DNA of 64,000 bases from an uncultured Coriobacteriaceae bacterium (GCA_902786015.1 CADAAU010000003.1:1-64000), one strand, 5' to 3'. Counted from the first letter of the stretch, positions 55,660-63,974 are shown. The notes: generated from the letters alone by a model not told the origin. Made by a program: numbers and translations.

Positions 55660-56382
55660 ATGATGAACACAGACAAGATTCCCACCATCGAGGACGTGAC
55701 GGCGGCATCCGACAGCATGGCTGACGCCGTAGAAGCCTTTACCTACGAAGGGGAAGAAACGATCGAAGAGCCTGTGGCGCATCTCTCCGGGGATCCTCTT
55801 CGGCGCGATCTCGTTTTGGGTGGTGAAGATCCGCGCGACGTGCTACTCGAGGAGCGAGCAAAGAACGAGGATGTTCTGTTTACCGGCCGCATTTTTAACG
55901 TCAATCGGTTGCATGTGGAACTTCCCGACAAGCGAGAGGCTGTGCGGGATGTCGTGCGACATCCCGGCGCGGTGGCAATCGTGGCGCTAACGGACGATGG
56001 ACGAATCTGCCTGGTACGCCAGTATAGAACGGCGCTCGGCCGCGTGACGGTAGAGGTTCCAGCCGGGAAGCTCGATCCGGGCGAAGATCCGCTTGCCTGC
56101 GCCGCGCGAGAGCTGCGTGAGGAGACGGGCATGGAGGCCGAACGGATGGCCTTCTTGACTACCATTGCCACAAGCGTGGGCTTTTGCGACGAGGTCATAC
56201 ATATATACATGGCGACGGGGCTGCATTTTGTGGCATCGAATCCAGACGCGGACGAGTTCATAAACGTTGACCTCGTACCCTTGCCCGATCTTATCGACGC
56301 GGTGCTAGACGGGCGCATCGAGGACTGCAAGACGGTGACCGGCGCGCTCATCTGTGATGCCGTAGGTCATCGTCTGGACTAG
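55660..56382 (+). CDS. Nudix hydrolase, probable ADP-ribose pyrophosphatase
   Basis: A 240-residue protein. The Nudix box, with all key Glu residues, spans GKLDPGEDPLACAARELREETGM (about residues 132-154). EVPAG just before it and the FCDEVIHIYMA stretch are typical of ADP-ribose pyrophosphatases. The first 70 residues are an unusual acidic extension (IPTIEDVTAASDSMADAVEAF). It is coupled to purD by a 9-base gap with GAGGTGAC. Two ATG codons in a row make the exact start ambiguous by one residue. Confidence 0.85.
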   Translation: MMNTDKIPTIEDVTAASDSMADAVEAFTYEGEETIEEPVAHLSGDPLRRDLVLGGEDPRDVLLEERAKNEDVLFTGRIFNVNRLHVELPDKREAVRDVVRHPGAVAIVALTDDGRICLVRQYRTALGRVTVEVPAGKLDPGEDPLACAARELREETGMEAERMAFLTTIATSVGFCDEVIHIYMATGLHFVASNPDADEFINVDLVPLPDLIDAVLDGRIEDCKTVTGALICDAVGHRLD

Positions 56383-56471
56383 CAATCTCTTTTTGGCTTG
56401 CATCCGGGAGTGAATAGTAACCGACCTAACCGTATCGACGACGGACCAACGGAAGTTTTAAAAAAAGACCC

Positions 56472-56500
56472 TTGACGGATTGCCTGCGGTATGGCATTCT
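56472..56500 (+). promoter_or_regulatory. Promoter of tRNA-Asp
   Basis: TTGACG, 17 bases, CATTCT, 11 bases before the tRNA. Confidence 0.65.
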
Positions 56501-56511
56501 ATTTCTCGCAC

Positions 56512-56588
<77 letters not shown>

Positions 56589-56597
56589 TTGAATTTG

Positions 56598-56630
56598 AAG
56601 AGCCTCGCATTGCGGGGTTCTTTTTTTATT
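56598..56630 (+). terminator. Terminator after tRNA-Asp
   Basis: GAGCCTCGC-ATT-GCGGGGTTC followed by a run of seven T. Confidence 0.8.
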
Positions 56631-56646
56631 TGAGATGAGGACGCAC

Positions 56647-57498
56647 ATGGGCACGGGCAATGCGGACTGGCCTCGGGACACATCTCCGGCTCCACGGGTC
56701 TCTTTAGGGTCCTTTGTAAAGAAGATTCGCGCTCGAGGAGACAGTCTGTACCGAGATTTGCCGTGGCGTCGCACGCGCGACCCTTATGAAATTTGGTTGA
56801 GTGAGGTCATGCTCCAGCAGACGCAAGTGTCTCGCGTCGATGGTCGCTGGCAACGTTGGCTCGAACGGTTCCCCACCGTCGAGGCGCTTGCCGCCGCAAA
56901 TCAGGCTGACGTCCTCTTGGAATGGCAGGGCATGGGATACAATCGCCGAGCTTTGGCGCTGCACCGCGCGGCGCAGGAGATCGTGCAGATGGGCTCCTTC
57001 CCCAAGGACGTGCTTGCGCTTAAGGCCCTGCCGGGCATAGGGCCCGCAACGGCCGCGGGGATCAGGGCCTTTGCCTTTGACCTGCCCGGGGTGTATTTGG
57101 AGACGAACGTGCGGACGGTGTTCCTGCACGAGCTGTTTCCCGAGGAAGTGGGCGTCGCGGATCGTACGCTCGTCCCTCTCGTCGAAGCAAGCTGTCCGAC
57201 CGAGGACGTTCGCGGATGGTACTATGCGCTCCTCGACTATGGCGCCTGGCTCAAGAGGACCGTGCCCAATCCCTCGCGTCGATCGCGCTCCCATGTGAGG
57301 CAGTCGAAGTTCGAGGGCTCTCACCGACAAAAACGCGCTGCGGTAGTTCGCATTCTTCTTGCCGCGCGTAACGAGGGCGTGGACGTGACGACGGTTGCCA
57401 AAAGCCTCGACGTTTCCAGCGACATCGCAAGCGAATTGCTCGTCGAACTTGCTGCAGAGGGCTTTTGTCACAAAGGCGACATGAGGTGGTACGTGTAG
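56647..57498 (+). CDS. MutY-like adenine DNA glycosylase without Fe-S cysteines
   Basis: A 283-residue HhH-GPD glycosylase. MutY-type features are the Glu in LSEVMLQQTQVSRV (Glu53) and the HhH loop LPGIGPATA (128-136). The position of the catalytic Asp (usually DGNVxR) is ETNVR (Glu152). After DYGAWLKRTVPNPSRRS the four cysteines of the usual Fe-S loop are absent, and the protein lacks the C-terminal MutT-like domain; instead it ends with a winged-helix-like segment (VTTVAKSLDVSSDIASELL). It probably still removes mispaired adenine or a related lesion, but specificity is uncertain. The ATG at 56647 has GAGG six bases upstream. Confidence 0.8.
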   Translation: MGTGNADWPRDTSPAPRVSLGSFVKKIRARGDSLYRDLPWRRTRDPYEIWLSEVMLQQTQVSRVDGRWQRWLERFPTVEALAAANQADVLLEWQGMGYNRRALALHRAAQEIVQMGSFPKDVLALKALPGIGPATAAGIRAFAFDLPGVYLETNVRTVFLHELFPEEVGVADRTLVPLVEASCPTEDVRGWYYALLDYGAWLKRTVPNPSRRSRSHVRQSKFEGSHRQKRAAVVRILLAARNEGVDVTTVAKSLDVSSDIASELLVELAAEGFCHKGDMRWYV

Positions 57499-57544
57499 CA
57501 AAACTGAGCAGGCAAGAGGGGCACCCCACTTGCCTGCTACGGCA

Positions 57545-58732
57545 TTAGCAGCTGTGCGATTCGATGTCTCGTATGGTCAAACGCATGTTGGGATAGGCTG
57601 GAACGGATACGTTTTTGCGGAGTCGTTTGCGGGCATCTTTCCACTTGTCGGTATCGTTGGGAATGGGAACGTCGAGGAACTTCGCGAGTTTCCGCGCGGC
57701 ACGATCGAAGGACTTGTCTCCACGCAGGTCGTCATCGGTAACGCATACGATGCTCATGTTGCCGGCGGCCAAGGCGTCCAGATGGCTTTCGCTGGGCAGG
57801 TGGGTGCCGACGTACTGAAGCGCCACGCGCTTTCGAGGCCACACGAGGTCGTAGGCCAAATATGGACCGCTTGCGGATGGCATCAGGCAACCATCGGACT
57901 CAAAGACGCTGGCGAGTTCCGCCTTGGGAAGTCCGTAGCCTCCGTTGCCTCGCGACAGACAAAGGCGCAAAAACAAGTACGTGCCCATGGGACTTCCGGC
58001 GTCGTTCGAGATCGCGTCGAGCACGCGCCTTGCGCGCTTGTATTCCTTGGATCCCCTGGCTCCGCGCAGATACGATCGAATGATCGTCGTGGAAGTACGC
58101 GGCTGCGGCAGGTAGTCGTATCCGTCGCCCGCATTGTATTGGGTTATGGAGGTGCGATACCTACCGCAAAGCTCTAGGCCAAGCTGTACAGATTCCACGA
58201 ACGAAAGCTGATTAGCCTTGCGGAAGAAGAAGTATTCGGGCGTGCTCATCCGCACACCGGATGACAGCACCTCAAACGACCCCTCGGGCACAGGACCATC
58301 CCACAGGCTGACCTTTCGCACGGTGCGCCCGTCACGCTGTGCGACGCAGCGCATGCGCTCGGCTTCCTCCTCGTTCGCCGCCAGAAGCTCGACGCTGTCC
58401 AGCCCGGCTTCAGGAGCGTATGGCTCGGGGTTGTCGCAACATGGTGTGCCACAGCACGCCTCGTCGAGCATCTCGTCAATTTCGTTTGCCATCAGGCCGG
58501 CCAGCACGTGGTGTAGCGACTTGTTGCGGCTACGCCACTCGGGCGACGTGGGAATCTCGTTTCCCAAAAGGTCGCTCAGCTTTCTCATTATCCCGCAGAA
58601 CGAGTCGTAGTTCATCAGCTCGGCGCAAGTGACGCGCAAAACCGTGTAGTCGTCTCCCCCCTCAAAGGGATTGCGCTCCGGATCGTCCACGATGTCGAGG
58701 GCGACCTTCTCGTCGGGCCAGTACAGTGCCAT
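57545..58732 (-). CDS. Nuclease-like protein with a duplicated core, function unknown
   Basis: A 395-residue protein. Residues 4-60 (WPDEKVALDIVDD, DYTVLRVTCAEL, IMRKLSDLLGNEIP) and 296-358 (WPRKRVALQYVG, MSIVCVTDDDL, AARKLAKFLDVPIP) are two copies of one pattern. Each resembles the Vsr/DUF559 endonuclease-like core (WPxxxVALExDG, then a strand such as VLRVT and a helix), but the acidic ligands are poorly kept. The middle part has CCGTPCCD and a conserved block from LWDGPVPEGSF to STPEYFFFRKA. Element B lies 56 bases upstream, followed by AAGGAGGCTCAC and the ATG at 58732. A longer frame from 58879 reads through element B. Confidence 0.6.
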   Translation of the reverse strand: MALYWPDEKVALDIVDDPERNPFEGGDDYTVLRVTCAELMNYDSFCGIMRKLSDLLGNEIPTSPEWRSRNKSLHHVLAGLMANEIDEMLDEACCGTPCCDNPEPYAPEAGLDSVELLAANEEEAERMRCVAQRDGRTVRKVSLWDGPVPEGSFEVLSSGVRMSTPEYFFFRKANQLSFVESVQLGLELCGRYRTSITQYNAGDGYDYLPQPRTSTTIIRSYLRGARGSKEYKRARRVLDAISNDAGSPMGTYLFLRLCLSRGNGGYGLPKAELASVFESDGCLMPSASGPYLAYDLVWPRKRVALQYVGTHLPSESHLDALAAGNMSIVCVTDDDLRGDKSFDRAARKLAKFLDVPIPNDTDKWKDARKRLRKNVSVPAYPNMRLTIRDIESHSC

Positions 58733-58788
58733 GTGAGCCTCCTTGTTGCTCGCGCCAACAGAATGAGGCTCACCATACGCATCCAAAC

Positions 58789-58897
58789 ATGCACAAAACT
58801 CCCCGCCTGCACACAGCAATTGAGCGAAAATTTGCGTAATTGCAGGTAGAAGTGTGTGTTCCAAAATGCACTCGACCATTTGGGGATTTCAGTGCAA
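58789..58897 (-). repeat. Element B copy 3, leader of the nuclease-like gene
   Basis: On the minus strand it runs from TTTTGCACTGAAATCCCCAAATGG to GGCGGGGAGTTTTGTGCATG, with CTACCTGCAATTACGCAAA and CTCAATTGCTGTGTGC. Ends are imperfect inverted repeats (GCACtgAAATCCCC / GGGGAGTTTTGTGC). It points toward the gene at 58732, 56 bases from its start codon, almost the same spacing as copy 1. Confidence 0.75.
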
Positions 58898-58968
58898 AAA
58901 AGATTCGGGCACACCGCTCCACAAGAGGGACGGTGTGCCCGGCGCTCCATTAGGTGTTGGCGCTTGAG

Positions 58969-59211
58969 CTATGCGAGTTCGAAGCCCGCGGTCGTTACGG
59001 CCTCGGCGATAGCGGCCTCATTGAGTTCTCCCTCGTACGTGACAGCGCCCGTTTCGTGATTTGCAACGACGTTGGACGCTCCGCGTTCCGCGAGCGCCTC
59101 GCTCACGAGCTTTTCGCAGGCCCCACAGTGCATGCCGGCCACCTGAATGGTGTGGGTCGCTGCCTTGGGGGTCTCGCCGGAATGAGCAGCAAACAAATCC
59201 TTTAGTGCCAT
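58969..59211 (-). CDS. Heavy-metal-associated (CopZ-like) protein
   Basis: An 80-residue protein. The last 65 residues form one HMA domain with the metal site GMHCGAC (near 26-32), which binds Cu(I) or a similar ion. A 15-residue N-terminal extension precedes it. No metal-exporting ATPase is next to it. The ATG follows GGGAGAAAGAAC. Confidence 0.85.
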   Translation of the reverse strand: MALKDLFAAHSGETPKAATHTIQVAGMHCGACEKLVSEALAERGASNVVANHETGAVTYEGELNEAAIAEAVTTAGFELA

Positions 59212-59372
59212 GTTCTTTCTCCCGTTCTGTCTCTATCGTTCCTTGCGATTTGGACGTGCACCATAGTAGCGGATTTATCAAAGACACGACAAACGCTAAC
59301 TCTGCGCGGTATGGGCCTATCTGCTACACTAGCGATTGTCGTAAGAGTCAGTCTAGGGGGTATCGCCGCCGC

Positions 59373-60749
59373 GTGGACATTGCCATATCGATTGCCGTAA
59401 CCGCACTCCTTACCGTCGTAAACGGATACTTCTCTATGTCGGAGATGGCATTATCCATAGCAAAGAAGATTGTTCTGGATCATGAAGCCGAGGAGGGAGA
59501 CAGGCGCGCCAAGGTTGCCTCCGAGGTAATCGAGAACCCCGGTGACTTCTTGGCGGCTATCCAAGTGGCCATTACGCTCGTCGGCTTCGCGAGTTCGGCG
59601 TTCGCCGCCACGAGCCTCTCGGAACCATTCGGCGAGTGGCTCGCCTCGTTTGGGACGCCTGCCCCGCACGCACTCGCGACGGTGCTCATTACACTCATCC
59701 TCTCGTACTTCTCCATCGTGGTAGGTGAACTCGTACCCAAGCGAATCGCCATGGCAGATGCCGAGGGCGTGAGCAAGCGCGTCGCCGGCCCGCTTCGTGC
59801 ATTCTCGACGATCACCAAGCCTCTGGTGTGGTTGACGTCGGCCAGCGCGAACGGCCTTGCCACGTTGCTGCACATCAAGTCGACCGAAGACCGCCAGAAC
59901 GTGAGCGAGGACGAGATTCGCTACATGGTGACGGACGCCGAGGAGCTCACCGAAGAAGAGAAGTCGATGATTCACGACGTCATCGACCTCGGTGACACGG
60001 TTGCACGCGAGGTGATGATTCCGCGTGTGGACGTCGTGGGCGTTGAAGATACCTGCACTTGTGCCGAGACGCTCGACATCATGCGCGGGACAGGCTTCAG
60101 TCGGGTTCCCATATATCATGAGGACATCGACCGGATCGTGGGCATCGCGCACATAAAGGACCTCATAACTCCCATGCTCGAAGGAGATTCCGCGTCAAAC
60201 CACGTGAGCCGCTACGCCCGTTCCGCAACCTACGTCCCCGAGACCAAGGACATCATTCCGCTGTTGTCCGAGATGCAGTCTTCACATAACCAGATGGTCA
60301 TCGTGGTGGACGAATACGGCGGAACGGCGGGTGTCATTACCATAGAGGACATCGTCGAGGAGGTCGTGGGCGAGATTGAGGACGAGTTCGATCCCGACAA
60401 CCGCTACATTACGCAGTCCGATCCCAATACGTGGGTGGTGGACGGAAAGTTCTCTATCGACGATGCCATTGAGCTCGGCTGGCCCATTGAGGACAACGCG
60501 GAGTTCGAGACGATCGCCGGCTTCGTGCTTGATCTTGCCGACAAGCTCCCGCACGTTGGAGATAAGTTTCACAAAGAAGACTATACGTTTGAAGTGCTCT
60601 CGATGCGCGGACGTCGTCTTTCGATGATTCGCGTAACAAAGGAGATTCCTCAGGAAGCCGAGGACGGGGAGGATGAAGGAGACGCATCGCGTGTCCATCC
60701 CCTCGTTCGCGCTATAATAGGCCACGAGGATGACGAATCGTCTAAGTAG
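59373..60749 (+). CDS. CNNM/CorC-type membrane protein (hemolysin family)
   Basis: A 458-residue protein. An N-terminal CNNM (DUF21) domain has four membrane segments (about 1-190: NGYFSMSEMALSIAKK, GELVPKRIAM). A CBS pair (about 210-335: EVMIPRVDVVGVEDT, YGGTAGVITIEDIVEEVVGEIEDEFD) and a C-terminal CorC_HlyC domain follow. Homologues take part in Mg2+/Co2+ transport. The GTG start at 59373 gives the usual length; AGGGGG is about 12 bases upstream, so the start is only fairly sure. Confidence 0.88.
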   Translation: MDIAISIAVTALLTVVNGYFSMSEMALSIAKKIVLDHEAEEGDRRAKVASEVIENPGDFLAAIQVAITLVGFASSAFAATSLSEPFGEWLASFGTPAPHALATVLITLILSYFSIVVGELVPKRIAMADAEGVSKRVAGPLRAFSTITKPLVWLTSASANGLATLLHIKSTEDRQNVSEDEIRYMVTDAEELTEEEKSMIHDVIDLGDTVAREVMIPRVDVVGVEDTCTCAETLDIMRGTGFSRVPIYHEDIDRIVGIAHIKDLITPMLEGDSASNHVSRYARSATYVPETKDIIPLLSEMQSSHNQMVIVVDEYGGTAGVITIEDIVEEVVGEIEDEFDPDNRYITQSDPNTWVVDGKFSIDDAIELGWPIEDNAEFETIAGFVLDLADKLPHVGDKFHKEDYTFEVLSMRGRRLSMIRVTKEIPQEAEDGEDEGDASRVHPLVRAIIGHEDDESSK

Positions 60750-60761
60750 AAGGGCAATGCC

Positions 60762-61289
60762 ATGCCTCAGCTCATCGATATAACCCGCATCGTGGTGGGT
60801 CCCGAGTATCTTACGGCCACAGTCCACATCGCCGACGAGGCTCCGCTCATGACGAGTGAGGACCTTGAGGGGACCACCCGGGTATATAACCTGCTCCCCA
60901 CCATCATCAACCACGCATGCACGGGGGATGTGGGAGAGACCTTTAAGGACTGCATGGGCAACACCGAGCTTGCACACCTTCTCGAGCACGTGACGGTGGA
61001 GCTGCTGGCCCGCACGAATCTCACCGACCAGATCATCGCCGGTCGCACGTGGCGCGAGGTTGCGTACGATCGGACGTTTAGCATTCAGTTCCCTTGCGTG
61101 GATGACGTGCTGGTGTCGGGGGCGCTCTCGAGCGCTGTCTGGATCGTGACCTGGGCCTTTACTGGCGGCGCAGGTCCGGTGCCCGACGTGGACGCGACGG
61201 TCCAGGGTCTTGCGCAGCTGGTACGAAGCCTTGGAGAGCCTCAGGAGGACTTGGATAGAGGCCCGTCCATGTCAAAGAAGATTATATAG
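60762..61289 (+). CDS. Stand-alone homologue of the cyanophycin synthetase N-terminal domain
   Basis: A 175-residue protein that resembles only the N-domain of cyanophycin synthetase (NLLPTIINHACTGDVGETF, AHLLEHVTVELL, AGRTWREVAYDRTFSIQFPCVDD, then a helix ending AF). The ATP-grasp and Mur-ligase-like domains needed to make cyanophycin are absent and no such genes are nearby. It begins 12 bases after the CNNM gene, with a weak AAGGGCAATGCC site, so the two are probably co-transcribed. A family A hairpin with poly-T closes the unit. Function unknown. Confidence 0.65.
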   Translation: MPQLIDITRIVVGPEYLTATVHIADEAPLMTSEDLEGTTRVYNLLPTIINHACTGDVGETFKDCMGNTELAHLLEHVTVELLARTNLTDQIIAGRTWREVAYDRTFSIQFPCVDDVLVSGALSSAVWIVTWAFTGGAGPVPDVDATVQGLAQLVRSLGEPQEDLDRGPSMSKKII

Positions 61290-61300
61290 GCAGCTGGTGC

Positions 61301-61376
61301 TGGGCAGGCGATGGGGATACCCCCCTTTGCCTGCCAAGGCAAGGGGGGTATCCCCATCGCCTGCCCAACTTTTTTG
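61301..61376 (+). terminator. Family A palindrome acting as terminator
   Basis: TGGGCAGGCGATGGGGATACCCCCCTTTGCC and an almost perfect 30-bp complement (one extra T), loop TGCCAA, followed by ACTTTTTTG. This is the longest family A copy and the only one with a good T run, 11 bases after the preceding stop. Confidence 0.8.
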
Positions 61377-61462
61377 CAGGAGCTGTATAAACGGTATATA
61401 CTAGACAGAATTGCATCCTTCTGGGAAGTGGAAATGGTACGTACAGGATCCGGAGGTCCAAA

Positions 61463-61876
61463 ATGAGTCTTATTAAGTTTGCACTTACGGGAATCGCTGG
61501 CGCTGCAGCCGGCTTTGCTGCTGGAATCATGCTTGCTCCGCGTTCTGGCGCCGAGAGCCGTGCCATGGCGTCCGATGCCGTCAACGATGCATGGGATTCT
61601 GCCATTGACACCTACGAGCGTGGGCAGCAGGCCATTAGTGAGCGCTTTAGCCCCGAGGCCACCGACGAGGCCACCGATGAGCTTCGCGCCAAGGTCGACC
61701 TTGCCCGTGAGCGCATGGATCAGCTTCGTGACTCTCTCACCAACGTGGCGGAGGAAGCAGTTGCAGAGGAAGCTGCTGTTGAGAAAGCCGCAGACGAGGT
61801 CGAGGAAGTCGTAGTTGAGGCCGAGACTGAGGTTGCAGAGGAAGTCGTAGAGGCCGAGGAGTCCGACGCCGAGTAG
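61463..61876 (+). CDS. YtxH-like envelope stress protein
   Basis: A 137-residue protein. It opens with a glycine/alanine-rich membrane segment (FALTGIAGAAAGFAAGIMLAPRSGAE, about 5-30), the YtxH signature. A helical middle and a tail that is nearly all Glu, Val and Ala (about 95-137) follow. CGGAGG precedes the ATG. It is followed by a PRC-barrel protein 18 bases later. Confidence 0.75.
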   Translation: MSLIKFALTGIAGAAAGFAAGIMLAPRSGAESRAMASDAVNDAWDSAIDTYERGQQAISERFSPEATDEATDELRAKVDLARERMDQLRDSLTNVAEEAVAEEAAVEKAADEVEEVVVEAETEVAEEVVEAEESDAE

Positions 61877-61894
61877 CGGTGCGACGGGAGTGCG

Positions 61895-62662
61895 ATGCTG
61901 CGAGTAAGTCAGCTCATGCGCGTGCCGGTGCATGTTCCCAAGGGTGGACAGGATGGAGACCCGAGGGACCTTGCGCCGGCAGCGTTGCGTTTAATGGGAG
62001 AAATCCATCAGGTTGTGTTTTCGCCCGACGGTCGACGCGTGGTGGGCTATCTTGTCCGCCGGCCCGATGCGGTTGGCATGATTCGTCGCGATGACGTGTT
62101 TGTCGCGCTCGATTCCTGCGTTGCAAACGATGTGGGCCTTGTGGTTGCGGGTAAGGACGGGCTCGATGATGCGGCTCGCGAACGCCTGCAGCTTGATTGG
62201 GATGCCTGCATCATATGGTGCGGCATGGATGCTCGGACGAGCGACGGCAAGGAGTTGGGGTGGGTCTCGGACGTTGAGTTTTATCCGAAATCCGGCAAGG
62301 TCTCCAAGTTCTTTATCGGCGACGGATCAGTAGCTAAGTCGCTGGTGGGGAACGTGGTTATCCCGGGTGAACTCTTGCGCGGATACAAGGATGGATACTT
62401 GGTGGTCGATCCCAAGGCAGCGTATCTTGAGCTGGACGGGGGACTTGCCGCAAAGGCTGGCGAGGGATACGCGCGGGCACAGTACGAAGGCAAGCAAGCG
62501 GCCAAAAAGGTCGGAAAGGCTGCTGGGTCCGCCGTCGAGAAGGGCGCCTATGGCCTCGGCAGCATGCTGGGCAAGGCAAAGAAGAAAAGCAAGAAGCGGG
62601 TCGGCAGCACAAAGGGAATGTTTGGCGCCTTTATGGACGAGTACAAGAAGGCCAGCAAATAG
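61895..62662 (+). CDS. PRC-barrel domain protein
   Basis: A 255-residue protein with two PRC-barrel-like units (about 30-75: GEIHQVVFSPDGRRVVGYLVRRPD; about 110-165: DGKELGWVSDVEFYPKSGKVSKFFIGDG). A Lys/Gly/Ala-rich helical tail follows (KQAAKKVGKAAGSAVEKGAYG, KAKKKSKKRVGS). It lies after the YtxH-like gene, so the two may work together at the envelope. Function unknown. ATG at 61895 with CGACGGGAG upstream. Confidence 0.75.
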   Translation: MLRVSQLMRVPVHVPKGGQDGDPRDLAPAALRLMGEIHQVVFSPDGRRVVGYLVRRPDAVGMIRRDDVFVALDSCVANDVGLVVAGKDGLDDAARERLQLDWDACIIWCGMDARTSDGKELGWVSDVEFYPKSGKVSKFFIGDGSVAKSLVGNVVIPGELLRGYKDGYLVVDPKAAYLELDGGLAAKAGEGYARAQYEGKQAAKKVGKAAGSAVEKGAYGLGSMLGKAKKKSKKRVGSTKGMFGAFMDEYKKASK

Positions 62663-62670
62663 CGTTGTCA

Positions 62671-63118
62671 CCTTTCGGTTCGAATCCCTTCATCCCTCCG
62701 GTAATAAAAAACCACTTGGAGCTTGTGTCCAAGTGGCAAGGTTTTAATGGCGGAGGGGGCGGGATTCCCGCGCCGCGCTCCCGCGCGACGCTCCTGGACC
62801 TCGTCGCGTTCGCTCCTCGGCCCGCAACGCTGGCGCGTTGCGACCTTTCGGTTCGAATCCCTTCATCCCTCCGGTAAGAAAAACCACTTGGAGCACTTGT
62901 CCAAGTGGCTATGGTATTTATGGCGGAGGGGGCGGGATTCCCGCGCCGCGCTCCCGCGCGACGCTCCTGGGCCTCGTCGCGTTCGCTCCTCGGCCCGCAA
63001 CGCTGGCGCGTTGCGACCTTTCGGTTCGAATCCCTTCATCCGTCCGGTAATAAAAAACCACTTGGAGCACTTGTCCAAGTGGCTATGGTATTTATGGCGG
63101 AGGGGGCGGGATTCGAAC
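62671..63118. repeat. 173-bp tandem repeat carrying copies of a tRNA-Ser 3' end and terminator
   Basis: The unit starts CCTTTCGGTTCGAATCCCTTCATCC at 62671, 62844 and 63017, exactly 173 bases apart: two full units and a third that merges into the real tRNA-Ser gene. Each contains a hairpin CCACTTGGA / TCCAAGTGG and then TGGCGGAGGGGGCGGGATTC, the reversed 3' end of tRNA-Ser. In units 1 and 2 this passes into GC-rich sequence (CCGCGCCGCGCTCCCGCGCGACGCTCCTGG) instead of the rest of the tRNA. No gene is supported in these 430 bases. Confidence 0.9.
63053..63080 (-). terminator. Terminator of tRNA-Ser(TGA)
   Basis: On the minus strand: CCACTTGGA-CAAGTGC-TCCAAGTGG followed by TTTTTTATT. Copies of this terminator are repeated in the two tandem units upstream on the map. 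Confidence 0.8.
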
Positions 63119-63182
63119 CCGCGAGACCTTTCGGCCCGGCGGTTTTCAAGACCGCTGCATTCAACCACTCTGCCACCCCTCC
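63095..63182 (-). tRNA. tRNA-Ser (anticodon TGA)
   Basis: Class II tRNA on the minus strand: acceptor GGAGGGG / CCCCTCC, anticodon loop CTTGAAA giving TGA, variable arm CCGGGCCGAAAGGTCTC, T-arm CGGGTTCGAATCCCG, encoded CCA. Confidence 0.95.
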
Positions 63183-63195
63183 GTGAGGTGCATAC

Positions 63196-63209
63196 CTATT
63201 ATAATACGA
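63196..63209. promoter_or_regulatory. Shared -10 region of divergent tRNA-Ser and hpt
   Basis: CTATTATAATACGA contains TATAAT readable on both strands, between the tRNA-Ser (minus) and hpt (plus). -35 boxes were not clear. Confidence 0.45.
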
Positions 63210-63246
63210 GTCGGAAGTTGCGTCACGCTCAATGAGAGGAGCCCTC

Positions 63247-63798
63247 ATGCAAGGTTCATTGCATCCCGACATCGAATCCGTCTTGTTGTCACAAAAAGAC
63301 ATCGAAGTCATTGTCGAAAAGATGGGTCGACAGATTACGGAGGACTATGCCGGAAAGAATCCCCTCATTGTAACCGTGCTGCGCGGCGCGTTCGTATTTA
63401 CGGCCGACCTGCTGCGTAAGGTGGAGATACCATGTGCGGTGGACTTCATGGCCGTGTCGAGCTACGGCGACGGCGTAAAGAGCTCGGGTGTGGTCCGCAT
63501 CGTCAAGGACCTCGACACAAAGATTGAGGGACGCCATGTCATCATTGCCGAAGACATTCTCGACTCTGGCTTGACGCTCTCGTATCTTATGGATTTGTTT
63601 GCGGCGCGCAATCCCGCGTCAATTGAGGTTGCGGCCTTTGCGGTAAAGGATATTCCAGGCAAGACCCCAAAGATTGAGCCGCGCTACGTGGGTGCCCATG
63701 TGCCCAATGAGTTTATCGTCGGGTACGGGTTGGATTATGCCGAGCGTTACCGCAACCTTCCGTACGTGGGAATCCTTAAGCCCGAGGTGTATTCGTAG
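63247..63798 (+). CDS. hpt: Hypoxanthine phosphoribosyltransferase
   Basis: A 183-residue purine salvage enzyme that makes IMP or GMP from hypoxanthine or guanine and PRPP. LRGAFVFTADL, the PRPP loop IIAEDILDSGLTL, and VPNEFIVGYGLDY are present. ATG 63247 has GAGAGGAG upstream; ATG 63232 is possible but would overlap that site. In many Gram-positive bacteria tilS-hpt-ftsH are neighbours; tilS is not present here. Confidence 0.95.
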   Translation: MQGSLHPDIESVLLSQKDIEVIVEKMGRQITEDYAGKNPLIVTVLRGAFVFTADLLRKVEIPCAVDFMAVSSYGDGVKSSGVVRIVKDLDTKIEGRHVIIAEDILDSGLTLSYLMDLFAARNPASIEVAAFAVKDIPGKTPKIEPRYVGAHVPNEFIVGYGLDYAERYRNLPYVGILKPEVYS

Positions 63799-63810
63799 CC
63801 GAGCTGTGTT

Positions 63811-63843
63811 CTCAAGCGATGGGGAGTATCCCCATCGCTTGAG
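63811..63843. repeat. Palindrome family A, perfect short copy
   Basis: CTCAAGCGATGGGGA-GTA-TCCCCATCGCTTGAG, a perfect 15-bp stem, 12 bases after the hpt stop. There is no T run. Confidence 0.75.
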
Positions 63844-63912
63844 ACGGCCTGCTGCCGGGTGCGAACAGTAACGCGTTGTCTGCAAAGATGTGCACGACTC
63901 TGGTATGGAGCG

Positions 63913-63940
63913 TTTGTGATGTGCGACAAATGGGTACAAT
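63913..63940 (+). promoter_or_regulatory. Possible promoter for the last, partial gene
   Basis: TTTGTG, 16 bases, TACAAT, 34 bases before the TTG start at 63975. Confidence 0.4.
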
Positions 63941-63974
63941 AGAGTGTCATATGCCTATTTGACAGGAGTTAGCG

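Noticed and set aside
62671..63094. CRISPR array
   Set aside because: The units are 173 bases, directly abutting and contain tRNA sequence; there is no repeat-spacer pattern and no cas gene in the window.
62723..63235. 170-codon frame across the tandem repeats
   Set aside because: It is made of repeated non-coding sequence and runs through a tRNA gene.
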